Assembly (NCBI GenBank): GCA_020747045.1
Contig: JAGTJN010000007.1
Coordinates: 372,001-436,000, forward strand
Source of the DNA: Phaeosphaeria sp. MPI-PUGE-AT-0046c
Lineage: Eukaryota > Ascomycota > Dothideomycetes > Pleosporales > Phaeosphaeriaceae
Direction: 5' to 3'
Length of the DNA: 64,000 nt
The notes beneath the pieces are model-generated. The model was not told the origin of the DNA, searched no databases, and was given only the letters and a program-made list of their open reading frames with translations. The position numbers were made by a program, and so were the translations under genes. Positions 46,528 through 56,586 of the stretch are shown in pieces (the stretch's first letter is position 1; every line of letters begins with the position of its first letter).

Positions 46528-47736
46528 TTATACGTCAGACCACCCCACCTTAGCACTCTTTGCCAGACTTGCTTGTGAAGTCGCAAACACAGCCACATCT
46601 TCCAACAACGCTTCCTTCTCAGCATCATGTGCACTCATAGCTTCCCTGGCGACCCGACTCGGTAATGCTTCATCCCCCACAGTCCTCTCTCCGTCCCCAA
46701 AAACCGGCTTGAAAACACCATCATAGCACATCCACATGCCCTTAAAAATCATAGCCGACAAAGCAGCAAGCCATTTTGGTGACCTGCCTTTGTCATCCTG
46801 AAACTGCCTTCCAAGCGAGAAGACCATCATTATGATGGGGTACCATATTGACAAGAAGAGCGCTTTGCCCATGGCCTGCTTCTTTGTTGTGATGGTGTAT
46901 GGCCGAATATCGTGAAGATAGTCCTGGTATTCAGCGGGCAGTTCGCATTCTGCTGCACCATCGGTGATGAGCTTGAGGTAACGTGCGGAGGGCTGGGCGT
47001 AGCTTGGATCGGGTCGTGCATTGCGCTCGTTGGAGCGCGTTTCGCCATCGTCTTTTTTCGTCGGCGCGAAGAGCGTATGTGCTTTAAAGGGCCTCGAAGT
47101 AGGCGTGGTTGGGACGGTATCGGCATGAGGCAGGACATAGCAATCGATGAGTATATCGTGATACGATGAGCCGCCGCCTTCGGTCGCAATGATGTGTGCA
47201 TAGTCGCTCAGGGTGACCTCGTAGACAACGCCGACGAGGCCCTTATGCCAGCGATCTTTGTGATAGTCGCTGTCTACGCTCACGGGGGCATCTGGAATGC
47301 GCAGTGCGCTATTCGCAAAACATGGTTCTGCGTACGGTATGCCAGCAAGGTCAAAGGTCAATCGCAAGGACGGTACCAGTACGTTGACCTGCGACAGGGG
47401 ACGGATTCCGCGCACCCCTCTGAACGTCTCATTGCACAGGTTCGAGCCATATGCTAGATATAAGACCGTTTTCTGTTTCTCTGGGGGAATAGCGTGGTTG
47501 GTGTTCAGCAGCTTGTCAGCGTCGATGGGCGCGTCGTCTAACGAGGTATCGAGACGCTCCTGTGAAGGCTCAGGCAGAGGTGCAAAAACGCGCTTCGGCT
47601 GTGGTTTCGGCTGTGGTTTGCCGGTGTACAAAGACTGTAATCGATTGGCAATCCTCATGTAACCAGGTGTTACGCCATCGGTGCGACTTGTTGCGTGCTC
47701 CGGCTCGTGCTGACTTGGTTGCGACATGGAGCTCAT
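46528..47736 (-). CDS. Gamma-glutamylcyclotransferase-like protein
   Basis: A single-exon frame of 402 aa from MSSMSQPSQH; an upstream in-frame ATG at 47814 would add 26 residues. The cyclotransferase fold is marked by LYLAYGSNLC (YGSN, residues 96-99) and by GLVGVVYEVTLSDYAHIIATEGGG, whose Glu would be the catalytic acid. Family members cleave gamma-glutamyl groups to 5-oxoproline; fungal relatives include GliK-type proteins of epipolythiodioxopiperazine pathways, but no such cluster is present here. An unusual feature is the C-terminal third, which has hydrophobic segments (ALFLSIWYPIIMMVFSLG and WLAALSAMIFKGMWM), suggesting membrane attachment. The first 90 residues are polar and disordered, with PKPQPKPQP repeats. 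Confidence 0.85.
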   Translation of the reverse strand: MSSMSQPSQHEPEHATSRTDGVTPGYMRIANRLQSLYTGKPQPKPQPKRVFAPLPEPSQERLDTSLDDAPIDADKLLNTNHAIPPEKQKTVLYLAYGSNLCNETFRGVRGIRPLSQVNVLVPSLRLTFDLAGIPYAEPCFANSALRIPDAPVSVDSDYHKDRWHKGLVGVVYEVTLSDYAHIIATEGGGSSYHDILIDCYVLPHADTVPTTPTSRPFKAHTLFAPTKKDDGETRSNERNARPDPSYAQPSARYLKLITDGAAECELPAEYQDYLHDIRPYTITTKKQAMGKALFLSIWYPIIMMVFSLGRQFQDDKGRSPKWLAALSAMIFKGMWMCYDGVFKPVFGDGERTVGDEALPSRVAREAMSAHDAEKEALLEDVAVFATSQASLAKSAKVGWSDV

Positions 47737-48286
47737 CGTGGGACTCGATTGCGTGACTGGTAGCTGCTGAGGTATTATTGGATGACTACTGCATCGGCGT
47801 AGGTACTTATACATACGGCTTTCCCCTGACGACTTCTTCTTCGTATTTCAAGTTTACAAAGGGTGCCAGGCTGTGTCAAGAAGCGTGTTATTGAATTCGT
47901 CCGTATCGGCCGACATCATCGATTTCTCAGCTTTCGGTGCTCGAACCCCTCCGATTGGCCGAATCTTTGATCGGACGAACTGAGGACCACATTCACAAGA
48001 GAGATGGGAATAATACTTCAGGGCGACAAAAAGATCATCAGATTTGAATTGCTTGTATACCAAATATTACTCTTCTGTTCATGGTACCCATCTTCTATTC
48101 CCTTGATGTGTAGTCTACTGAGCTTTCATCAGGCTCAATAGAATGCATCAAGATGACAGGTCGAAATCCTCCTTACGGACACAAATCTGCTCTTTCGCTT
48201 CCTCGAAGATCAATACTTAACCATAGGTAGCATCTGAACCTCCAATTTCTGATAGGAATTGCTGTTCAGTGTCTCGTACGGAATCA
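47737..48286. other. Spacer between the GGCT-like gene and the P450 gene
   Basis: About 550 bp upstream of the cyclotransferase-like gene and downstream of the P450, both on the minus strand. Nothing beyond the presumed promoter and 3' end is recognised. Confidence 0.5.
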
Positions 48287-50174
48287 TCAAGGAGCAGCTT
48301 TGCGCAATCTGACCCGCATGACCATTCTATCAATTGGTTTTGAAGTGATGGACATTGTCTATTACGCGTCAGCTCGTCCTTGTTACAAATTAGTTTAGTC
48401 ACTTACGCTGGCGACCTCCGATTTGGTCTTATATCTTCCTTTCTCGTCGATAATGGGCTGGCCCTTTTCATCCGTTTCAATTTCTCCAAGCCCGACCTTG
48501 ACAAAGTCATAGCGTCGTAACGTACACGCGAGGATGACTCTTGCCTCCAGATTGGCAAGTTCTTGGCCGATGCAGTTTCTTGGACCACGCTCGAAAGGCC
48601 TCCACGAACCAGCAGGAATCTTGCTCGCTCCAGTAGTCGGATCATTTTCCTCAACTGTTGCACTCGTGCTCGAATCGCCAACCCATCTCTCAGGCACAAA
48701 ATCATCGGCGGTCTCTCCGTAGATTTTGGGATCCCGGTGGATAATGTGCTGGCACAGGTATATAACGCATTTATCGAAACACACCTCATCTCCGCTTGAG
48801 GTGCGAAGCTTGAGACCGTTGTGTGACATGCGCGCCGAAGCCGCGGGTGGCCATAATCTCAATGCCTCTTTGATGCAAGCTGAAGTGTAGGCCAAAGCCT
48901 TTATGGTTTCGTCGGGGTTTGCGAGGAAAACTTCCCGTGGATCTTTGTTTCCGAATATGGTATCGTGCTCAGCTCGAATCTTAGCAAGGCACTGTGGGTG
49001 TATTGACAGCGCATAGAACAGCCTTTGCAGCAAGATGGAAGTGGTGTCATGTCCGGCGAAGAGGAAGGTCTTAACTTGGTCTGAGATGCTCTGTAGGATC
49101 CTTGGCGTTAAAGTCTCCGTGTCTTTGAGTGCAAGTGCAAGCACGGATCGATCCTCCAAAGCAATCCCACCAGCTTTCAATGTATCGAACTTTTCCTGAA
49201 TGCAACTCTTGACAGCCTGCCAGCCCGTGAAATACGAGGTTAGCAGGAGCTGATATGACCTGTGGAGATTACGACTTACAGTCTCTAACCGCTTGCTCCA
49301 GATGTATCTCTTAATCTGCAGAGGAATGTTGGCCCATGCGAAAGTTAATCCGTTATCGTTTGCAAAAGTCGCACCAAGCATGCTGAAGTTCTTTACAATA
49401 TCGTTTCCTTGAATTATCTCGTCCTGCGCCTGACAATCGATATTCGTAATGACTTCACCAATGATATCAAAAGTCACATTAGTGCAATAGGGCTCCAGCG
49501 CAGTTGCAACACCCGACTCGGCTAACTAGATCCCAATAAATCCAATGTCAGTCATCAAATACTTTGTTGGCATTTGGAAAGAAGCACTTACCGCATCCAG
49601 TCTTTCTATGAATGTGTATGTTTTCTCGAGAACTACTGGCAGCAAAGACTGCAGATGTTGAGGTGCGAAGCCAGGATTGAATCGTTTGCGGAGAGCCTTC
49701 CAGTCCTCGCCTTCCTCGCTTATGAGCGAATACGGCCCTATGAGCTTACCAAGTCCACTCTGAATAGTGGGAGACTTGGTTGTGCTATATGGCTGCTGCT
49801 TCGTTGATTTTGATATCTGCTCAGCCATATCATGGGAAGCAATTATGACCAAAGGATGTTGGGCAGGACGTGTGTCGACAAACAGGAAATCTGGTGATCC
49901 TTGAGACTTCCATATGCTTTCTAAGATATAATCTGTTGCGCCAAGTCAATCGCTGGCGTAAGGCAGTGCCTGCAAACCTACCTGGATGGACCGCAGGATC
50001 GCCAACACGCTTGTACTCTGCTCCGATTATCCCAAGATGCCCAATGAAGAGGTTACTCTTCAATGAGCTGGGTATGTGGGCAAAAGCCCCGTAGCGCCAT
50101 CGATGGAGCAAAATGTACAATCCAGCAACAACTGCAGGAAATACCAGCAGTAGAACGTACTGAATGTCTGCCAT
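48287..50174 (-). CDS. Cytochrome P450 monooxygenase
   Basis: A heme-thiolate monooxygenase anchored in the ER by an N-terminal helix (YVLLLVFPAVVAGLYILL). The model is complement(join(48287..48358,48407..49216,49280..49525,49592..49932,49982..50174)), 553 aa, all joins in frame. Motifs are present and intact: C-helix W in EGEDWKALRKRFNPGF, I-helix FLFAGHDTTS, ExxR as KEALRLWPP, the PERF-like FVPERWVG, and the heme loop FERGPRNCIGQEL with Cys475 as ligand. The last small exon (TMSITSKPIDRMVMRVRLRKAAP) completes the C-terminal strand. The EGEDWKALRKRFNPGF and general layout resemble CYP4/CYP52-like fungal families, but the subfamily and substrate are not identifiable. No backbone enzyme gene is adjacent. 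Confidence 0.92.
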
Positions 50175-51010
50175 TGCGGGATTCTTGAAGTTGTGCCTGG
50201 AAGCCCCTTGAACGATGTTTATGCCAGTATAATGCGGGGCAGTCAAACTGACACAATTGGCAGCGTTGATGATATACCTTCGTTCACTGTGGCCGTGATT
50301 GCCGACCTAACAGTAGATATTTTTGCGCGCGGAATTGTTGTCGCATCGAGCTGATGCTACACGCAACGCGGCTAGGAAATCAGGCGTGCCCTTTTTCTAC
50401 TGCAGGTAATTAGTGTCATTAATCGTGCCGACTCGTAAAACGACCCCAAGCAGCACGGGCAGGCCCCTGGGGTAGCGGCCGTCGCCCTGGGCGCACGCAA
50501 TGCAATTTCTCCCATTGGTCGTTGTTAAATCACCAACACATCTTTAATTACCCACTCGCACTCCCATAGTGATTGGCTTTCGCTGCTCATTATAGCTTGC
50601 ACAGGAAAGACTTCAGTGCACCGGCATTGCTTGATGCTCTTTTACAGAGAACGGGAGCATCCGGTAATGCGACAACACACTCGAGCTCAATGAAACGATC
50701 GCACTTGCGACATTATTTTGACATTGCCGCAAACTTAGAGACAATGAGATGACTGGCCTGGATTCGATTGGGAGAGATGCCTGAGAGACTTCAGAAGAGT
50801 TGTTGACTATTCGAGGAGCAAAGCATCTCTACCATCGCATGCCGGCGTTCACCGACGCGCCAATCTCACCGACATGCTGAAAATTTCGTAATGTTGAAAC
50901 GTGGAGAGTATCCACCATGAGATACATGAACTTAAAGAATACGGCATAGCCAAATCTACGATTCTAGAAAAGAATTCAGCACATAACTATATTACCTCTT
51001 CCAAGAAATC
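50175..51010. other. Divergent promoter region, P450 / adenine deaminase
   Basis: About 840 bp between divergent genes. No supported gene. No specific element identified. Confidence 0.5.
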
Positions 51011-52093
51011 ATGTGCAAAACATCTCTCCACGCCTTCTTGGCCGACCTACCAAAATGTGAACACCACCTCCATCTCGAAGGCTGTCTCTCCCCCTCCCTA
51101 ACATTCCAACTCGCCGCAAAGAACAATGTTGCACTGCCTTCTCCATCAGTCGACCCAGCATACACCTCTGTTAAAACCCTGATAGAGCGCTACAACAACT
51201 TCGCCGACCTCAACGACTTCCTGGGCTACTACTACCGTGCGCTCGACGCCGTCATCAGCCAAGATGACTTTGAAATGTTGGGCTGGGAGTACTTCACCAT
51301 CGCAGCCCGCGACGGTGTGAAGCACGCCGAGGTGTTCTTCGATCCGCAAAGTCACACTGCGCGCGGCATTTCACTCGACACCGTTGTTTCAGGCTTCAAT
51401 GCAGCCTGTAAGCGCGCAGAGAAAGAGCTTGGGATCACGAGCAAATTAATCATGTGTTTCCTGCGCCATCTCCCTGTTCAAGAATCGCGAGACACAATGA
51501 AAGCCGCAGTGGAGGGAGGCTATTTCGATGCCAAAACCGAGGGCGCGGACAGCGTCATCTCTGCGCTAGGCTTGGACTCGAGCGAAGTCGGATTCAGACC
51601 TGAGCTGTTCGAGGAGATGTACATGGAGGCTGAGAAGAAGGGAATTCGCCGGACGGCACATGCGGGTGAAGAGGGTGATCCCACCTACATCTCCGGAGCA
51701 TTGGATACGTTGCATACTGAGCGCATCGACCATGGTATCCGACTCATCGAAGATCAACAGTTGATGGACAGAGTCATCAAAGAGAAGATCATGCTCACGG
51801 TGTGTCCGCTGAGTAATGTGTGTTTGCAAGTGGTTAAGCACGTGAGGGAGCTTCCTATTAAAAAGTTTCTCGAGGCTGGCGTCAAGTTTAGCTTGAACAG
51901 TGATGACCCGGCGTATTTTGGTGGGTATATACTTAACAATTACTGCGCGGTGCAGGATGCTTTTGATTTGAGCGTGGAGGAGTGGAAGATGATTGTTCAG
52001 AACTCGATTCAGGGAAGCTGGTGTGGCCAGGCGCGAAAGGATGAGTTGGAGAAGATGCTGGAAGAGTGCGTGCAGAAGCATAATACCAATTGA
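51011..52093 (+). CDS. AAH1: Adenine deaminase (Aah1-like)
   Basis: A Zn-dependent enzyme of purine salvage that deaminates adenine to hypoxanthine; it belongs to the adenosine/adenine deaminase family of amidohydrolases. The single exon gives 360 aa, the usual fungal Aah1 length. Zn ligands and catalytic motifs are all present: CEHHLHLEG (H19 and H21), RRTAHAGEEGD (third His), the ERIDHGIRL catalytic His, and LNSDDPAYFGG with the metal Asp. LTVCPLSNVCLQVV is the expected conserved stretch before it. The start MCKTSLHAFLADLPK is the first ATG close to the catalytic core and matches the family's short N-terminus. Adenosine deaminase activity is the alternative; the length and motif set favour adenine. 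Confidence 0.93.
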   Translation: MCKTSLHAFLADLPKCEHHLHLEGCLSPSLTFQLAAKNNVALPSPSVDPAYTSVKTLIERYNNFADLNDFLGYYYRALDAVISQDDFEMLGWEYFTIAARDGVKHAEVFFDPQSHTARGISLDTVVSGFNAACKRAEKELGITSKLIMCFLRHLPVQESRDTMKAAVEGGYFDAKTEGADSVISALGLDSSEVGFRPELFEEMYMEAEKKGIRRTAHAGEEGDPTYISGALDTLHTERIDHGIRLIEDQQLMDRVIKEKIMLTVCPLSNVCLQVVKHVRELPIKKFLEAGVKFSLNSDDPAYFGGYILNNYCAVQDAFDLSVEEWKMIVQNSIQGSWCGQARKDELEKMLEECVQKHNTN

Positions 52094-52530
52094 TAGAAGT
52101 AAGAGCTGGGCATTGATTGCAACATATCCAGACGTCGTTCACAATAGATATAGACGAGGTGGTAATCGAATAGAACGTCATCTCCGGTCCAAGGATATTT
52201 CCCTGGCGAGCTTGAAGGCTATATTTGAATATGGCGAAATAACGTCAATACTATAGACTGAACATTGCTTTTCTACACCGACAGCATCGTAGCACTCGCA
52301 TCTCTTCGACTCGACACGATATATCAACCCCCTACAACCACCGCTCACGAGACAGTATTCAGTAACGCTGCTCATGACGCACATTTCTAACACCCTTTTA
52401 GAGGGGTAGTCAGTCATACCTCAAATCGTCTTTTTTCATCATGCAGGTCATGAACACATCATGTGTGCAATTCATAAGGACTCCACTCATAAAGCATTGA
52501 ACATATGACAGCTCTACAGTTGAGCTTTGT
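52094..52530. other. Convergent 3' spacer
   Basis: About 440 bp between the stop codons of the adenine deaminase (+) and sphingolipid methyltransferase (-) genes. No gene or repeat recognised. Confidence 0.5.
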
Positions 52531-54251
52531 CTAGGCCTTCTTGGAGAGCTTGGCCTTGCTAGCGGCAAGGGCAGAAGACAAACTGAACTGGGTCTTGATT
52601 CCATCGACACGGTGAACAGCGTTCAAGTTCTTGACGAGGGTGATCTGGAAACATGTAGCGGTACCCTGGCGGGATGCGATCGTGGAGTAGGCGAGGAAGT
52701 ATTCCCAAATCTACGAAGAAGTCAGCAAGTGCGGTCAGGTTTGTTCCATGTGAAAACTTACGCGGTACCATCGGGCGCCGTACTTCGCGGTTACTTTTTC
52801 CTTATTTGCGAGCCAATTACGGTACCACCTCCAGAGAGTAGCGGAGTAGTGGACACCAATTGTGTCGACCATCTTGACCTCGAAGCCAGCGCCCTCGAGT
52901 GTGTCGACAACGAAACCAAGAGGAGTGGAGGCATCGGCACCCGGGAAGACATACTTGTTCATGAACAGACCCCATGTGAAATCCTCAAATTGCCACGCTT
53001 TACGGAGACCGGCAATCTGGAGGAAGAAGACGCCATCGTCGTCGAGCATATCGTGAACCTGGCGGAAGAAGCCACCGAGACGTCGGACACCAACGTGCTC
53101 AGCCATCTCGAGACAAGTAATCTTGTTGAAGCCACCCTCTGGGACAGGAATATCACGGTAGTCCATGCAGAGAATTTTGGACTGGTCCTCCTCGATACCC
53201 ATTTTCCTGAGGCCATTGTTACCCCAAGCAGTCTGGTTGCGTCCAAGGGTAACACCAGTGACGTTGGCGCCATAGTTGACAGAGGCAAATCGGGCGAGAG
53301 TGCCCCAACCGCAGCCAATGTCGAGCATCTTCTCGCCCTTTTGAAGATCAATCTTCTCACAGACGATGCCCATCTTGTTGTCCTGGAGTTGCTCGAGGCT
53401 CTCCTCCTTGTTGATGTCGGAGATGACACCAGAGGTGTAGATCATGCGAGGGCCGAGGAACCAGCCGTAGAAGTCGTCACCGCGATCGTAGTGGTCTCGG
53501 ACCTGCTCTTCGTCTGTCCATTGTGTCAGATTATCCGTATCGGATCTTCTAAAAAGGCAATCAAATACCTTGAGACCTCGAGTGCATAATCATCTCAGGG
53601 ATGAAGCCAAAGAGGAAGTGCTTGATGAGGCCAAGAGTGAATCGGGGCTTGGACCAATCGTGGCGCCACTCGAGAATCTCCAGCATATCGCCATTGAGCT
53701 CCACCTCGCCATCAAAGTACTTCTCCTGGAACGTCTCGATTGGGATCTGCTTCTTTCCGTAGTATGCATCGCGGTCCTCAGCCTTGTTGAACTTGAGATA
53801 GTGCTCAATGGGCTTTCCAGGCAACTTGGCCTTTTCGTTCATGCGGGGTGCGAATTCAGAGGTGAGCCACCAGAAGGGGCCGAGAATGGGCAGAAACAGA
53901 ACAAGAGCCAGGAAGACCCAGGTCTTGAAGCCCATGCCCCAGCTCCATGTGATGTAGGCGGGGACACCGACGAGCAAAGTGATCAGGACGGTGTTGTTGA
54001 AGGATTCGCGGCCGGAGCCTTCAGCGGGTAGAGGGGCATTGGCAATGGTTGGGTACTGTTGGCGACAGCCGATTAGCTTGCTGGCTTCTCATCCCAAGTT
54101 GCAATGGCTGGCGGGGTGTTTGTCCATTTATTGGTTGATAGTAACTTACCGAAGTTGTCTTGACACCACAATCGAACTTAGGTGTGATGGGCGAGGGCGC
54201 CGGTGGCGTCTCGACCCACTCGAAATTCTCCTCAGAGGTATTGCTGCTCAT
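52531..54251 (-). CDS. Sphingolipid C9-methyltransferase
   Basis: This enzyme adds the C9 methyl branch to the sphingoid base of fungal glucosylceramides, using SAM; it is a membrane protein of the cyclopropane-fatty-acid-synthase family. The model is complement(join(52531..52710,52762..53513,53569..54055,54150..54251)), 506 aa, all joins in frame and the usual length. Two N-terminal membrane segments (TVLITLLVGVPAYITWSWGMGF and WVFLALVLFLPILGPFWWL) precede the catalytic domain. The SAM motif is KMLDIGCGWGTLARFA. Other family blocks are DHYDRGDDFYGWFLGPRMIYTSGV, ITCLEMAEHVGVRRLGGFFRQV and FPGADASTPL. The last exon (IWEYFLAYSTIASRQGTATCFQITLVKNLN) closes the fold. Exon 1 encodes only the polar leader MSSNTSEENFEWVETPP. 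Confidence 0.95.
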
Positions 54252-54824
54252 TTTGCACCTTGCAGTGGGAATTTTGCAAACACGCAGTGCAAAGGTGTTG
54301 AGTCTCTGATGGCGGGCGGTGAGCTCATTTAAGCGAAGGCTGCGGCAGGGGTGAGCTGGTGTTACTTCAGTCTAGCGCCAAATATTTCACAGCTGCCCTT
54401 TGCTGCCCCATGTCTCCCACAGTCGTTTTGGTTGAGCAAACAAGTTCAGGGTCCACTGCCCAAGCAGCACTACTGCACGAAGCGAGGCGGTGAAGGCTGG
54501 AGATGGATTCTATCTCTCGCCGATTTCAGCGCCTATTGCTGCCACGTAAGGCGTAGTGTCGACAACGCCAAAGAGGCAAAGACGCCGTTCCTTCGTCCAT
54601 TGATAACAGTTGGGAGTACGAGTAGCAGAACGAAGCCTGTGCGGCCGTTTCCGCCCGCTATCTCTCCAATCATCACTGTCGACAGGTGGACTTCAATGGG
54701 TATTGTGATGTCGTGCCTCCTGAGAAAGCCCAGATAGCAACACACCATTGTCGCGTAGCTTGATACATGCTGTCAAGCCCTTGCTTGCCCATCTGCTTCT
54801 TTCCTCTTCCCAGGAACTTTCTCA
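54252..54824. other. Spacer upstream of the sphingolipid methyltransferase
   Basis: About 570 bp between two minus-strand genes. It should contain the C9-methyltransferase promoter. No open frame with support. Confidence 0.5.
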
Positions 54825-55804
54825 TCACGATTGCTCCGCAAATAGGATCCTTTTCACTTTTTCAACGACCTCACTACTGACACCCGTGTACTCCAGGTAT
54901 CGTTCGATCGTTCCGTACTTTTCCTTCATGTGCGAGTGCACGCTACTGACCACATCGGGAGGACAAACGGCGAATTGCTCGGTAAGGCCAATCGACCGAA
55001 TCTCCTTCATGCGCTGCTCTCGCTCCGGTGCGAGTTCCGACTCAGACAACCGGTAGTCCTTGTCGATGGCTGCTTCGTCGACATCGAGCAGGAAAAGCAC
55101 GAGCATCACAATCAGCCCCGTCCGGTCTTTGCCCTGTGTGCAGTGCACTAAGACTGGCCAGTTATGATCGTCGGCCAGCACGTCAAAGACCTGCTTGACC
55201 TCGCGCTTGCAGACGTCCATTGAGCTTGTAGCCAGCCCAACAAGGCCCATCTCTTCCATGTGAGGTGCTATGATCTTGATCGCATCCAGGCGGTAGCCGA
55301 GCAACATGAGGAAGGCCAGTCGGAAGAACTCGAGCCACGACAATTTCGACACAAGCATGCGAGAGAATGACGAACCGTTGAAATTGATCTCGTGATATGT
55401 GATACCAGGCATCTGTAGGGGCTGGGAGACTTCATCGTTGGTCTGTGGAATTGCAGCAGAGGCCTTGATATTCGCTTCTCTCTTCTGTGCTTGCTCAATG
55501 TGTTCCGTCCTAGCACATTTAGGCCGGTTCAGAATGATCTAGAGACAAAACTTACTTTGTTCGTAGGTCGATGATACTTTTCACGCCATAATCTTTCAAC
55601 AGTCTTTGCCTATCTTGGAAGGACGCTTCGTCAGGCCTGGCACTACGATATAGCAGCCCAGTCTTGATGCGTCTAAATCCTGTAAGAGCGTGCATCGATT
55701 ATAACGAACAATACGTACTTTGTGCCTGTAGCTTTGTTGACGAAGTCACCAGCATCTCGAAAATTCAGAATGCTCCGAAGTGGTGCCTGGAGCGCGTCTG
55801 CCAT
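54825..55804 (-). CDS. Atypical tyrosine/dual-specificity phosphatase (Y_phosphatase3-like)
   Basis: A cysteine-based phosphatase of the Y_phosphatase3/Siw14-like group, which includes enzymes acting on phosphotyrosine, phosphoinositides or inositol pyrophosphates. The model is complement(join(54825..55509,55556..55672,55719..55804)), 295 aa. Intron 1 uses donor AA|GTACGT and acceptor TTTAG|AC to join ATGTK to RIKTGLLYRSARPDEAS; other acceptors break the frame. Motifs: NFRDAGD near the N-terminus, GLLYRSARP, KSIIDLRT, and the active-site loop VHCTQGKDRTGL (Cx5R, Cys near residue 190). A hydrophobic helical insertion sits before it (LSWLEFFRLAFLMLLGYR). The substrate cannot be assigned. It is divergent from EIS1. 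Confidence 0.88.
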
Positions 55805-56586
55805 ATTGACGACAATTGGTGTGGACTGGTGCGAAGTGACTGCTGCAAGCAGACTAATAAGAGGGTTGAAGAGTTGAGTCAAAAACCCGAACCTGGACAG
55901 CCTTGCTCTGTGACGTCGGTAGAAATAGAAGACTAACTGCGTTTGGCCAGCTGCACAATCTCATCACTCTACGGCGCTTGCTCGAAACCTCCAGCAGCAC
56001 TTGATCTTAACAGACATACAAATCAAGGTGAGCTTTAGATGCCCAAAACAGCCGGTACACCAATTGTGTTAATCGACGAAGTGTGTCATAGTCGCTCAAG
56101 TAGCGCCGAAGTCATGTCCAAGACACCAATGTACGCAAGCAATACTGTACAGCCAAACAATTGAGCAGCTACAGTTGGCGTGACAGGCTATCGGTCAACA
56201 TGGCAAGGAGCAAGGTTGTTAGTGAAAGTGCCCGTACATATATGACTGGAGCGTGCGATGTGCGCAGGGATGAGCGACTGCATAAGGGAGCGGTTCATTC
56301 TTGTGCCACGTTAAATCAAGGCTGCTAACCTGCATTTGCCTCGGTGCAGTCCGATTGAGTTTGGGACGATCGACAGCCGACAGACGACCTAGCCCGAAAA
56401 GAGGAAGGTGCGCTGGAACACAACAATGACGACACCAGCGAGCAACGAGCTGGTGCCAGAGCACATTAGCATCAGACGCCGCCTGGCGACACCTTCAGCC
56501 GGAATTGCCTTGCTTTTGCACGTTCATCACTACGTTTCTGCAAGAGTCTGTTCCGTAGCTTTGCGTCTACTTCAATCTCTGCTATT
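55805..56586. other. Divergent promoter region, phosphatase / EIS1
   Basis: A spacer of about 780 bp between divergent genes. No supported gene or repeat; presumably both promoters. Confidence 0.5.

Noticed and set aside
46528..50174. GliK-like cyclotransferase plus P450 as an epipolythiodioxopiperazine-type cluster fragment
   Set aside because: No peptide synthetase, glutathione transferase, dipeptidase or thioredoxin-type oxidase is present; the two genes are probably unrelated neighbours.
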